64,000 nt of DNA from UTCHB3 sp964531325 (GCA_964531325.1 CAZHCW010000001.1:248001-312000); one strand, 5' to 3'. Shown: positions 53,586-62,397, counted from the first letter of the stretch. The notes: a model not told the origin generated them from the sequence alone. A program made the numbers and translations.

Positions 53586-54696
53586 TGTAATAAGAACGAT
53601 TGACTTGTTTGCCGGTGTTGGCGGGCTTAGCTATGGTTTTGCACGAGATAACAATTTTAAAATCATAGCTGCTAATGAAATATTGCCTACTATGGCTAAA
53701 GCTTATGAATTAAACCATCCTTCTGTTAAAGTTTATTGTAAGGACATCAAAGATTTTGGGATTCACGATTTACAGAATGATTTTAACCTAAAGCCGGGTG
53801 AAATCGATTTAGTTGTAGGTGGTCCTCCTTGCCAAGCTTATTCGACGGTTGGTAAAAGACTGATTGATGACCCACGCGGTAAGCTTTTTCAAGAATACTT
53901 TCGCGTACTGAAAGAGCTACAGCCAAAAGTGTTTTTGTTCGAAAATGTAAAAGGTTTATTGTCTATGCAGGGCGGTGGATTGCTCATCGAAATTATCTCA
54001 CTCTTCGAATCACTTGGCTACCGTGTAGCACATAGAGTTTTAAATGCAGCTGATTTTGGTGTCCCACAAATTAGGGAAAGGGTGATCATTATTGGAACTA
54101 AAATAGATCATCCATTCAAATATCCGGAACCAACCCATTTTAATTCAGAAGGAAGTACCTCACTTTTCAGAAATGACCTGAAACCTTACCTAACTCTTTC
54201 TGACGCCATCAGCGACCTACCATTTATTAAAAGTGGTGAGGAAGCCTTTCACTATAGTTGCCCTCCTGTTAATGATTTTCAGATTTTGATGCGTAGTAAT
54301 GCCCCCCCTTTATTAATGGATCATAACGCGCCCAAAAACAATAGCAAACTTGTAAAAATGATGGAACTTTTACTTGATGGTGGTTCTCCTAACGATTTGC
54401 CTGAAGAACTTCGTCCTAATTCAGGGTTTGCGAATACATACTGCAGGCTTTGGTGGGACAGACCCAGCACCACTATAACCAGAAACTTGAGTACCCCCTC
54501 ATCTTCTCGTTGTATCCACCCCAGAGCTCCACGACCGCTTACGACTCGTGAAGGTGCTCGTATTCAGGGTTTCCCAGATGACTACATTTTTTATGGCTCT
54601 AGAAGTGACCGTAATTTGCAAATAGGAAATGCTGTTCCAACTTTCCTGTCAATTGCGCTCAAAAATTCTATCAAGGAACACTTCAGTATACCATAA
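53578..54696 (+). CDS. DNA (cytosine-5-)-methyltransferase (Dcm type)
   Basis: 372 residues from GTG 53578. All C5 motifs are present: I DLFAGVGGLSYGF, IV GGPPCQAYSTVG (catalytic Cys about 82), VI LFENVKG, VIII PQIRERVIIIG, IX RPSTTITRN and X QIGNAVPTFL. The target-recognition region (about 205-285) is not one I can tie to a sequence. It protects the host site from the adjacent nucleases by methylating cytosine. It is translated coupled to the second nuclease gene. Confidence 0.95.
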   Translation: MSNVIRTIDLFAGVGGLSYGFARDNNFKIIAANEILPTMAKAYELNHPSVKVYCKDIKDFGIHDLQNDFNLKPGEIDLVVGGPPCQAYSTVGKRLIDDPRGKLFQEYFRVLKELQPKVFLFENVKGLLSMQGGGLLIEIISLFESLGYRVAHRVLNAADFGVPQIRERVIIIGTKIDHPFKYPEPTHFNSEGSTSLFRNDLKPYLTLSDAISDLPFIKSGEEAFHYSCPPVNDFQILMRSNAPPLLMDHNAPKNNSKLVKMMELLLDGGSPNDLPEELRPNSGFANTYCRLWWDRPSTTITRNLSTPSSSRCIHPRAPRPLTTREGARIQGFPDDYIFYGSRSDRNLQIGNAVPTFLSIALKNSIKEHFSIP

Positions 54697-54818
54697 TACA
54701 TTTTCAGGTATCATAATTACTAATTTTCAGTATCTGTTGTCTATAATGAGGTACTTTCTTTCCGTTCCATTACAAAGTATACATTTTGAGGTAGAAAATA
54801 AGATAAAACTGAAAGACA

Positions 54819-56456
54819 ATGACCCTAAATCGGGAAAAGGAGATGAAACCTAATAATATTCATGAGTTGCAGAATCAACTATTGTGTAACATTGAGAAAC
54901 TTGTTAACGAAAAATGGATAACCATTTTTTCAATCAATGAAATTTACGGAGTTCAAGACGATTTAACTTATTCAGGATTGATTTCGGACGAAATACTTTC
55001 AAAATCGAGAAATTGGAACAATTGGGAAATAGGTATTGGAGGAGGGATGCCAGGAATAGTGGAAGAATTTAATGGTAAAGAAAAAAACTGGTATTATAGT
55101 TCATATTATAGATCTGGAATTGAGCCTTTACTAATTCATCGTTCCTTTTCCAAACAAAAAAAAGCTTATTATGAATTAACCGAAGATTTCCGTCTTTATT
55201 TCAATCTATATTTTGATTCCGAAAAAAGTATATACACTAGAATTCTGGATGATGGATCCGAAGAAACGGTGGTAAAATTTAAAAGTCATTTGGTGGAAGT
55301 GAATCGAACACTCATTCTAGAATATCTGGCCGTGAGAAAATTGAATCTTGTATTATATTTTGAGCTGGTTAGATATTCAGATCAAGTGATTGATGTTAAA
55401 AGTTACTCAATAAAAAAAGATGATCTATCCTGCACTTTCTATATCCAAAAGTATGGTGATAATTCAGATGATAATCTGATAAAATCCGTCATCACATTAA
55501 ATGGTAAAAAAATCCTCCGGTATGAAACGGATTTTGATTCGGATGAAAACGAGAAAAATGCTAAAAAATATGCTGAGTTTGAATTTAACCCAACCGCCGA
55601 AAATAATTACATCTCAAAATTCAGTTGCCAACCAGATAAACTTAAAAAATCTTATGATAATATAATTGACACACCACATTATCTGCAAATTGTCACTTTT
55701 AAGAAAGAGGTATTGGACAAATATCTCGAAAAACCGCACCTCTATACGGTAGATGATGGCGTTGTCATAGCCCCGGGATTGTGGATTCTTAGAATAGATA
55801 ACAATCATCCAACTAATGTAAATGTTTTCTTAAAGGAGTTGTATTGTCTTCCGTATAAGGAGCAAAATCACTGGAAGAACTTCAATATAATTTCAGTGGA
55901 TTGTTTAAGCAAAACTGCAATTGTACGGAATTTACTAGGGGAGTTTTGTGACCCCTTATCTATTGAATTGATATTCAAACAAAAATATATACAATTAAAT
56001 AAAACTTGGTTGAGTAAATTCAAGTGGGAATTATTCAAACCCCTAGCGGAAGAAGATACTCATCATTGGAAATCACTCAGATTGATTGACGATGGCAATC
56101 AGAAGGCATTTGATGAAACAATTCTTTCGCTGGTAAAATTATTAATTGATTCACTTAATGAAGAATCTATCAGCGAAGAAAACGAATCCCTGAGATCACA
56201 CTCTAAAGGGATAGATAAATTCGAATATTTTCTTAAAATTCATTTCAGTGAATCCAGTACTGAAATTATTTCATTTCTAAGAGATCTCCAAAAGCTCCGT
56301 TCTAAGGGGGTGGCACATAGGAAGGGTAGTAGCTATTACAATGCACTGCAAAAGTTTGATTCAAATATGACCGAGAATCTTGTTTCAATATTAAATAGCA
56401 TTTTTACAAAGTCTAATTGCATGTTGGACCAACTCATGTCTCTTACTGCTTCATGA
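54819..56456 (+). CDS. Large unknown protein with C-terminal HEPN-like domain
   Basis: 545 residues; an ATG at 54843 is an alternative start. The N-terminal three quarters are beta/alpha with many aromatic and charged residues (GIEPLLIHRSFSKQKKAYYE) and no known domain. The C-terminal helices (about 440-535) contain LRDLQKLRSKGVAHRKGSSY, with an R-x5-H that fits the HEPN nuclease motif Rx4-6H. It lies about 120 bases behind the methyltransferase, in the same direction. A defence-associated effector or regulator is suggested by context only. Confidence 0.6.
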   Translation: MTLNREKEMKPNNIHELQNQLLCNIEKLVNEKWITIFSINEIYGVQDDLTYSGLISDEILSKSRNWNNWEIGIGGGMPGIVEEFNGKEKNWYYSSYYRSGIEPLLIHRSFSKQKKAYYELTEDFRLYFNLYFDSEKSIYTRILDDGSEETVVKFKSHLVEVNRTLILEYLAVRKLNLVLYFELVRYSDQVIDVKSYSIKKDDLSCTFYIQKYGDNSDDNLIKSVITLNGKKILRYETDFDSDENEKNAKKYAEFEFNPTAENNYISKFSCQPDKLKKSYDNIIDTPHYLQIVTFKKEVLDKYLEKPHLYTVDDGVVIAPGLWILRIDNNHPTNVNVFLKELYCLPYKEQNHWKNFNIISVDCLSKTAIVRNLLGEFCDPLSIELIFKQKYIQLNKTWLSKFKWELFKPLAEEDTHHWKSLRLIDDGNQKAFDETILSLVKLLIDSLNEESISEENESLRSHSKGIDKFEYFLKIHFSESSTEIISFLRDLQKLRSKGVAHRKGSSYYNALQKFDSNMTENLVSILNSIFTKSNCMLDQLMSLTAS

Positions 56457-56728
56457 AATCACATATATATTGTTGGGCATTTATGTCAAAACAGATGATA
56501 TAATTATGATAAAGTGTTATTTGTGGGTTATTTTTCAGTTCTGATGTTTAGCTATTTATTCTACTGAATCTGGTTCACAAGATTTATCTCTTAAGTCGAA
56601 AACTTGGTCGTCCTTTTCCTCAAATTTATTTTTATCAAATTTTCTGAAAATTTGGCATATAGATTCATTTATTGTATTTTCGCACTTCATCCCCTTTTTT
56701 AATACATTCATCAATAATGAGGCACAAT

Positions 56729-57166
56729 ATGAAATTTGATTGTGAAGTGGAAATTAATCTCCCTGTCTCCAGAGTCGTTGAACTTTTTGATAATCCTGAC
56801 AATATGAAATTCTGGCAACCTGAACTAATCAGTTTTGAACCACTGAGTGGTACTCCAGGTCAACCTGGTGCTAAATCTCGCCTAAAATATTTGATGGGGA
56901 AAAGAGAGATTGAAATGATCGAAACAATTACGGTTAGAAATCTGCCGGATGAGTTTAGTGGTACCTATGACGCCAAAGGTGTTTACAATGAAGTGAAGAA
57001 CTACTTCATCCCGTTGGAAGACAACAAAACACTCTACAAAACCACCAACCTTTTTGAGTTTTCAGGATTCATGAAACTCATGGGATTTTTTATGCCGGGC
57101 CTTTTCAAAAAAGAATCGATGAAATATATGTTAAGATTTAAAGAGTTTGCCGAAAAACAAACTTAA
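56729..57166 (+). CDS. SRPBCC (START/Bet v1-like) family protein
   Basis: 145 residues from ATG 56729, chosen because GAGG stands 6 bases before it. The fold pattern is seen in EVEINLPVSRVVELFDNPDN, FWQPELISFEPLSGTPGQPG and the C-terminal amphipathic helix ESMKYMLRFKEFAEKQ. The family binds hydrophobic ligands or acts as chaperone/cyclase; the ligand is unknown. It is host-like in composition and marks the right edge of the island. Confidence 0.82.
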   Translation: MKFDCEVEINLPVSRVVELFDNPDNMKFWQPELISFEPLSGTPGQPGAKSRLKYLMGKREIEMIETITVRNLPDEFSGTYDAKGVYNEVKNYFIPLEDNKTLYKTTNLFEFSGFMKLMGFFMPGLFKKESMKYMLRFKEFAEKQT

Positions 57167-57274
57167 TGCAATAATGCAATAATAGAGGTCTCGAACCTGG
57201 TTCGGAGTTATTGGCAGGTGGTGAGATTATCAATTCCCTGCACATTAATCCCCTCAATATTTTTAAAACGACAA

Positions 57275-57294
57275 AGCCTCCAAATCTGGAGGCT
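57275..57294 (-). terminator. Terminator after the tRNA-Lys gene
   Basis: A perfect 8-bp stem (AGCCTCCA with TGGAGGCT) and 4-base loop lie directly past the tRNA 3' end. On the minus strand a T-rich tail follows (TTTGTCGTTTT). Confidence 0.8.
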
Positions 57295-57297
57295 CTT

Positions 57298-57373
57298 TGG
57301 TGCACCCTGCGGGACTCGAACCCGCGACCTGATGATTAAGAGTCATATGCTCTACCAACTGAGCTAAGGGTGC
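57298..57373 (-). tRNA. tRNA-Lys (anticodon CTT)
   Basis: The minus strand gives a full cloverleaf: acceptor GCACCCT/AGGGTGC, D-arm GCTC/GAGC with AGTTGGTA, anticodon loop CTCTTAA (anticodon CTT), variable AGGTC, T-arm GCGGG/CCCGC with TTCGAGT. A73 and an encoded CCA close the 3' end. The anticodon stem has one terminal T-C mismatch. It reads Lys AAG codons. Confidence 0.95.
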
Positions 57374-57499
57374 ACCGCAAAATTACGGAAAATATTTTAT
57401 ATTGCAAAATTGTACCAAAATTTTCCGGAAGTCCGTCGATGAAATTTTGTCGGGTTTTTTCTCCGGATTTTTCTGAAATTTTTCCGTAAAGGAAGTTCT

Positions 57500-58144
57500 C
57501 TGAACCTTCAAGTTATCTGGGATCGGATCAACTACGCGATTACAATCCCCACACTTTTTATCATGATCCTCTGGGTCATTAAACTCGTTGAATGGATCAC
57601 AGGTTTTTCGCTGAGTTGGCTGGGAATAATTCCAAGAGATACCGATCATCTCATCGGGATTCTCATGTCACCCCTCATTCATGGCGATTTTGGGCATCTT
57701 ATGTCCAATACTCCACCCCTGTTTGTTCTTGGTTTTCTGGTACTCTTTTTTTATCCATCTGCCTCCAGAAAAGCCATACCTCTTATGTATGTATTGAGTG
57801 GTATGTTATTATGGACTATTGGCAGACCTGCAATTCACATCGGAGCTTCAACGATAGTTTATGCCCTCGCTGCCTTTCTTTTTGGAAGTGGAGTTGTTAG
57901 AAGAGATATCAGATCGATAGGACTTGCACTTCTTGTTGTCTTTCTTTATGGTGGTTCACTTTCCATGGGATTGATTCCGGCAGATAGAGGAGTTTCATGG
58001 GAAGGTCATCTTTCAGGTGGAATCGCAGGTTTGGTGATGGCGTTAATCTTTAGAAAAGAAGACCCTCCAAAAAAATATTCCTGGGAGGAGGAGGATGACG
58101 ATGATGATGTGAAAAAATATTACAAAGAGAACTATTTTAATTAA
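57500..58144 (+). CDS. Rhomboid-family intramembrane serine protease-like protein
   Basis: About 214 residues if begun at the CTG at 57500 (GGAAG lies 6 bases before it); the first ATG is at 57563. The 21 codons between them (VIWDRINYAITIPTLFIM) are clearly part of the protein. Five to six membrane segments hold the rhomboid elements HGDFGHLMSNTPPLF, the catalytic Ser in HIGASTIVYA (GxS) and the catalytic His in WEGHLSGGIAG. The acidic tail EEEDDDDD is cytoplasmic. It cleaves membrane proteins within the bilayer; substrate unknown. Confidence 0.8.
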   Translation: MNLQVIWDRINYAITIPTLFIMILWVIKLVEWITGFSLSWLGIIPRDTDHLIGILMSPLIHGDFGHLMSNTPPLFVLGFLVLFFYPSASRKAIPLMYVLSGMLLWTIGRPAIHIGASTIVYALAAFLFGSGVVRRDIRSIGLALLVVFLYGGSLSMGLIPADRGVSWEGHLSGGIAGLVMALIFRKEDPPKKYSWEEEDDDDDVKKYYKENYFN

Positions 58145-59096
58145 ATTTAAATCGCTTTTTAAAGTAGGCATAAGCTGAATTTATCCGTTTCGCCGCCTCC
58201 TCTGCTCTTTTTCTATCCGATTCACTTTGTGAAGCATTTGAATCAGGGTGGTTTTCCTTCATCTTGTTGCGATACTTTTTCCTGATATTCGCTACTGTAT
58301 AATCATTCTCCAGGCCCAGAATGTCACCATAATATTTATCAAGTGGATCAACTGTCTGCCTGGTTCCCGAATTCGAAGTTGAACTGCTCTGATTCGAATA
58401 ATAACGACTTGATCCCGAAGCCTGCGAATTGTCATAATCTCTAATAAGATGTTCCCTTCCAATGCAAAGGAAATGATAAAGATTGTTCGTTCGGTAACCA
58501 AAGGCATGCAGATAGATTACAAGCAGATCACCGTATGGTTCTGTGTCAAGGGTAAGTTTACTCGCTTCAATATAAAGTTCATTCAATAGTTTTGGAACAT
58601 TGTAGTGATGTTCATTCCCGTTTAACCCCTCATCAGCAAATGGATTCACAAGTCGAAAAATATTTTTGAGCCACGATTCATCCTGTCGAGAATTGCTTAG
58701 TTTGTACAGTATCAAAAAATCACGCAGCATCTCTTCTTTTGGAACTCGCGCCATTATTCGTGGCTCCAAAGTACTACAGATCAATTTCATATAAGTTGAT
58801 CTCCCAAGAAGATCCATCAAGCCTTCAAGGTTAACTCCAAAAAGTGAGAGCACCACCTTGTTGATCGCCGGAACAATCAAAATATCCTCGGCACCAAACC
58901 CTCCCGTAAGAAATGCAGCGAGCCAGCCGGCTCCTTTGGCAATATTTCGGGAAAGTTTAACCTTATCAAGACCCTTCATTATTTCTGAACGAATCTCTCC
59001 CGCTATGTTATAAGCTTCACCCAAACGGTTTTGATTATAACACTCCTGTGCCTTTTTATATTTTTTTTCGAGCTCGTAGTAGTTTAACAGATCCAT
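58137..59096 (-). CDS. J-domain (DnaJ-like) co-chaperone with unknown N-terminal region
   Basis: 319 residues. The C-terminal J-domain (about 252-319) keeps the helix-III motif NHPDSNAS (HPD), with DILGLENDYTVANIRKKYRN before it and INSAYAYFKKRF at the end. The N-terminal 200 residues (LRDFLILYKLS, AAFLTGGFGAEDILIVP) have no known domain; a hydrophobic stretch near 70-90 may touch the membrane. A serine-rich linker joins the parts. It would recruit an Hsp70 to an unknown client. Confidence 0.82.
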   Translation of the reverse strand: MDLLNYYELEKKYKKAQECYNQNRLGEAYNIAGEIRSEIMKGLDKVKLSRNIAKGAGWLAAFLTGGFGAEDILIVPAINKVVLSLFGVNLEGLMDLLGRSTYMKLICSTLEPRIMARVPKEEMLRDFLILYKLSNSRQDESWLKNIFRLVNPFADEGLNGNEHHYNVPKLLNELYIEASKLTLDTEPYGDLLVIYLHAFGYRTNNLYHFLCIGREHLIRDYDNSQASGSSRYYSNQSSSTSNSGTRQTVDPLDKYYGDILGLENDYTVANIRKKYRNKMKENHPDSNASQSESDRKRAEEAAKRINSAYAYFKKRFKFN

Positions 59097-59115
59097 AATA
59101 TTGGTTAAAATTAAA

Positions 59116-59138
59116 AAGGCTGCTTAGAAAGCAGCCTT
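59116..59138 (-). terminator. Intrinsic terminator between GNAT and J-domain genes
   Basis: Perfect 8-bp stem AAGGCTGC/GCAGCCTT with 7-base loop, followed on the minus strand by TTTTTAATTTT. It ends the acetyltransferase transcript. Confidence 0.8.
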
Positions 59139-59159
59139 AAAAATCGTTTTGAAACAGGC

Positions 59160-59714
59160 TTAAATTTCGCCCGCTCTTTTTTTCTTAAAATACATGCTGC
59201 GAGTCATCTCGAAACGCCATACTAATCCATCAACAGGATCCACATAATCATCAGTTCTCACAAATTTTAATTTATTCAGAATATGATTTGATGCGTTCTC
59301 TTCGGGACGGGTGTGTGCGATCACTTTGATGATCGAAGTATCTCTAAAAGAATAATTCATAAATGCTGTTGCTGCTTCAGTTGCCAGGCCTCTGTTTCGG
59401 TAGTCAACTGCAGTGCCATAACCAATCTCAACTACACCATTATTGGGTTTACCTTTAAAGCCACCGGCTCCAACTAATGCCTTGTCTTTTCGGTGAATGA
59501 AAAGATAAAAGCCCCATTCACCAAATCCGGGACCATGTGCCAAAAGGCTGTAGATGAACTCCAGTGCCTCAGGAAATTCAAGGTATCCTTTAGCTACTTT
59601 ATACCCAAACTCTTTCTCGAACATCGATTCATCTTCTTTGAGAAGTTCGATGTGGCGGGCCGTTGAGTTGAGAAGATCAAGATTTTCTGTGCGAATAATA
59701 AATGGTTCTGCCAT
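59160..59714 (-). CDS. GNAT-family N-acetyltransferase (RimJ/RimL-like)
   Basis: 184 residues from ATG 59714. The acetyl-CoA site is visible as EIGYGTAVDYRNRGLATEAA (V-x-x-x-x-R-N-x-G-L-A, about 94-113), with VIAHTRPEENASNHILNKL after it. The N-terminus (FIIRTENLDLLNSTARHIEL) is RimJ/L-like. Substrate, protein N-terminus or small molecule, is unknown. Confidence 0.88.
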   Translation of the reverse strand: MAEPFIIRTENLDLLNSTARHIELLKEDESMFEKEFGYKVAKGYLEFPEALEFIYSLLAHGPGFGEWGFYLFIHRKDKALVGAGGFKGKPNNGVVEIGYGTAVDYRNRGLATEAATAFMNYSFRDTSIIKVIAHTRPEENASNHILNKLKFVRTDDYVDPVDGLVWRFEMTRSMYFKKKRAGEI

Positions 59715-59802
59715 GAGTATATAGTTTTCCAAGAAAATAAAAAAGACTAATGCGCAATGTACTCTTTTTTATACCCAAAATAAAGGCATTTATTTTGCTG
59801 AT

Positions 59803-60237
59803 TTAATATTTTACATACGCTTCAAATACAAGCACTGCGTTACTCCCTGAATAGAGGTAAAGTGACTTGTCAACAATTTTATAACTTGTAACACTTTTAA
59901 GTGCCTGGAAATAACTGATCTCAATTGACATGTTGTCGCAGTTCATTTTGGTGGACCCAAGATTCTGAAGAGACAGTTGTGACCCGTTTATAACATAGTT
60001 ACCGGAAAATGTGTTACAACTACCTGTACCGCCAAAATTATTGTCCGCTGCCGATAATACAAGAGTTGCATTATCTGCATTTGCAGGTATCACAACCTGA
60101 TTTCCATTCATCTGTATAAGTTTCCAGGGAGTCCCGTATAACTGAACACTGTTTTTAAGAGTATTTGTTACCGCGGCACATCCCGATACCAAGAATGCCA
60201 TAACAGCAAAAGCTACAATTATTTTTGAATATTTCAT
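59803..60237 (-). CDS. META-domain lipoprotein (HslJ-like)
   Basis: 144 residues. The lipobox VSGCAA places the lipidated Cys at about residue 20. The META domain (about 35-140) shows YGTPWKLIQMNGNQVV, GGTGSCNTFSGNYV and KMNCDNMSIEISYFQAL, with the conserved cysteines. HslJ-type proteins are envelope proteins linked to stress and novobiocin tolerance in E. coli; here only the fold is certain. Confidence 0.87.
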   Translation of the reverse strand: MKYSKIIVAFAVMAFLVSGCAAVTNTLKNSVQLYGTPWKLIQMNGNQVVIPANADNATLVLSAADNNFGGTGSCNTFSGNYVINGSQLSLQNLGSTKMNCDNMSIEISYFQALKSVTSYKIVDKSLYLYSGSNAVLVFEAYVKY

Positions 60238-60390
60238 TTTTCTTCTCGTTTTATTAATTTGTTTACATTTATACTGATTACATATTCAACATGTTTCATA
60301 TATGCAACTTACTAATTAAAAGGTTGGTTATGTGTGATGAAGAACTTCGGAGATTCTGTTAATAGCAGTACTGAAATTCTGTTCACCAAA

Positions 60391-60478
60391 GTTCTGAAGT
60401 TCCGAGGTCCCGAGGTTCTGAAGTTCTGAAGTCCTGAAGTTCTGAAGTTCTGAAGTTCTGAAGTTCTGAAGTTCTTCT
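60391..60478. repeat. 8-bp tandem repeat array (GTTCTGAA)
   Basis: Eleven units in strict 8-base register; seven are exact GTTCTGAA, one is GTCCTGAA, two are GTTCCGAG/GTCCCGAG and the last is GTTCTTCT. It lies about 50 bases upstream of the STAS gene at 60528. Confidence 0.92.
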
Positions 60479-60527
60479 AACTTTTCCTATATTTATTTTT
60501 TTAATTGAAAAAATTTCGGAGTGTTTA

Positions 60528-60875
60528 ATGTACTTCACAATTTTAGCAGACGATAACAAGTTTTTCATCAAGTGCGACGGGTCTTTAAACGCAGTTACAG
60601 TGGAGGAGTTCAGAAACACTATTGAACCATTCATTAACGAGTATCGGGCACCTGTAGTGATCGATCTGGAGAAGGTTGATTATGTCTCATCGGCAGGGAT
60701 AAGAGCTTTCCTCCTTTTATACAGAGCTGCAATGGCGAAAAGCCCTGAGATTGGCGTTCATTTTATGGATATGGTTACGCTCATAAATATATCACCTCAA
60801 GTTCAACAAATCCTTGATATCTCCGGATTGTCTGATTCAATAAAACAATGGGAAATCGAGAGAGATTCTCAGTAA
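60528..60875 (+). CDS. STAS-domain anti-sigma factor antagonist
   Basis: 115 residues. Single STAS domain with the phosphorylation loop YVSSAGIRAFLLLYRAA (about 50-66) and the strand PVVIDLEKVDYVSS. GGAG lies 7 bases before the ATG, so the octamer array sits only just upstream of the ribosome site and could affect expression. It is a paralogue of the protein at 8516; no kinase is adjacent. Confidence 0.9.
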   Translation: MYFTILADDNKFFIKCDGSLNAVTVEEFRNTIEPFINEYRAPVVIDLEKVDYVSSAGIRAFLLLYRAAMAKSPEIGVHFMDMVTLINISPQVQQILDISGLSDSIKQWEIERDSQ

Positions 60876-60927
60876 CAGATAAATCCGTTCTTTTTCGACC
60901 GATGATTATAGATTAATATGAGAATAA

Positions 60928-61248
60928 ATGAGTAGAATTAAGATAGAAGACAACAAACTAAAAAGACATCTCTTTTTTGGTTTGGGTATTATGTTTATGG
61001 TACTCGGGATCGTTGGGTTTATTCTCCCTTTTATGCCGGGAACAATTTTTTTAATAATAGCAACCTTACTTTTTGCGAGAAGTTCAGAGAAATTTCATAA
61101 TATGATACTGCACAACAAGTTCGTTGGCAAATACATCCACTATTACTATGCCGGCGGCAAAATGCCCCTTCGTGCAAAAATTATCACCTTTGGAATGATT
61201 GCGTTTTCTCTTTCTCTCTCTCTCTTTTTTACGCTCTGGGTAAGTTAA
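60928..61248 (+). CDS. DUF454 (YbaN-like) membrane protein
   Basis: 106 residues with membrane segments at about 14-34, 36-50 and 83-104. The family motif LGIVGFILPFMPGTIFLIIA (G-x-x-x-P-x-x-P-x-x-P-F) is clear, as is FVGKYIHYYYAGGKMPLRAK. Function of DUF454 is not known. Followed by a TerB-like gene after 47 bases. Confidence 0.85.
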   Translation: MSRIKIEDNKLKRHLFFGLGIMFMVLGIVGFILPFMPGTIFLIIATLLFARSSEKFHNMILHNKFVGKYIHYYYAGGKMPLRAKIITFGMIAFSLSLSLFFTLWVS

Positions 61249-61295
61249 TCCTTCACTTTTAATCACTGCCTCCGGCAGTTTATCGGGCAAAGTTA

Positions 61296-61733
61296 TTGAG
61301 ACATTTAAATAACCCTGTTGGTGTTTCTGAAAAATACCTCGCCAACAGAAACAAACTTCAGATTCTAATCTTTCTTGCTGCCGGCGACACTGAAATCCAT
61401 CAAACCGAAGCAGACCTGATTCGCGAAATCGGGGCAAAAATGGGTTTCTCAGACGATGAAATTGCTAACGAGATAGTTGAGTTTGATCGAGAATTTAATG
61501 TTATTATCCCTGAGGAAAAGAGGGAAAAATTTTCTTTGATTTACGATCTTTTCCAGGTTATGCTCATCGATGGAATTGTAACCATCGAAGAGGTGGCAAT
61601 TATAAGTAAAGTAAGTTTTCTCTTTGGATTGGCTGCGTATAAATTGAAAGAATTTTATACCTGTCTGGTGATGGCAAACGACACTTGTGAACCAAAAGAT
61701 AACTTCCTCAATCGTATGATGATAAAGCTCTGA
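61296..61733 (+). CDS. TerB-like protein
   Basis: 145 residues from a TTG start at 61296. Two acidic helical motifs (LAAGDTEIHQTEADLIREIG and VMLIDGIVTIEEVAIISKVS) mirror those of the TerB-like protein at 33744. Binding of a divalent metal is likely for the fold; role unknown. The frame is not open to a better upstream start. Confidence 0.68.
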   Translation: MRHLNNPVGVSEKYLANRNKLQILIFLAAGDTEIHQTEADLIREIGAKMGFSDDEIANEIVEFDREFNVIIPEEKREKFSLIYDLFQVMLIDGIVTIEEVAIISKVSFLFGLAAYKLKEFYTCLVMANDTCEPKDNFLNRMMIKL

Positions 61734-61873
61734 ACCCCTTTTAAACCCCCATCTCCATCTTCCCAAAGATAATTGAAATATAGTGTTGTAAGTCACTAAT
61801 ATTATTGAATTTTGATGTATATTTTAAATTGCAATTATCTCCAATTATTTATCCATAAATAAGATCGAGTAAA

Positions 61874-62395
61874 GTGGCTCCGAACACAATGATCACACTT
61901 GGTGGTCTTATCCTTTTTGGCATTTTTTTGCTCTCAACCAACAATGTAATTGGCAATCAGTCTGAAGCTGCCTTGTCCAACGAGTTCTATATCTCCGCCA
62001 TTGGTTTGGGACAATCGTTAATTGATGAGGCAAAAGGGAAAAAGTTTGATGAAGCTGAAGTTGCCGGAACCCTGAATGCGCTCGCAAACCTCACTGCTCA
62101 CGCCAGCCTCGGAAGAGAAACAGGTGAAACTTATACTGCACCCGACTCTTCTTACACAGGAAATTATCGAAGCCTCCGTTATTTCGATGATTTTGACGAT
62201 TACAATAATTACAGAAGATTGGTGAGTACTCCAAGAGCAGAAAACTTTACTGTTTCATCCACGGTGGGTTATGTCAGTGAAACATGGCCCGACTCATCTC
62301 TAACAACTAAAACATTTGCAAAAAAAATGAGGGTTACTGTTACCAGTCCGTACCTCAAAACAAGTGTTATTTTAGAATTTGTTTACATCTTTTAG
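61874..62395 (+). CDS. Pilus/secretion-type membrane protein (putative)
   Basis: 173 residues from GTG 61874 with one N-terminal hydrophobic segment (ITLGGLILFGIFLLST, about 7-22), then an external domain rich in Ser/Thr/Tyr. It is followed after 2 bases by a similar gene and then a third; such three-gene sets resemble minor pilin or pseudopilin clusters. A typical G/FxxxE prepilin peptidase site is not obvious. No family recognised. Confidence 0.65.
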   Translation: MAPNTMITLGGLILFGIFLLSTNNVIGNQSEAALSNEFYISAIGLGQSLIDEAKGKKFDEAEVAGTLNALANLTAHASLGRETGETYTAPDSSYTGNYRSLRYFDDFDDYNNYRRLVSTPRAENFTVSSTVGYVSETWPDSSLTTKTFAKKMRVTVTSPYLKTSVILEFVYIF

Positions 62396-62397
62396 CC

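Noticed and set aside
57298..57373. tRNA-Lys as attachment site for the R-M island
   Set aside because: No integrase and no repeated tRNA end found on the far side of the island by eye.
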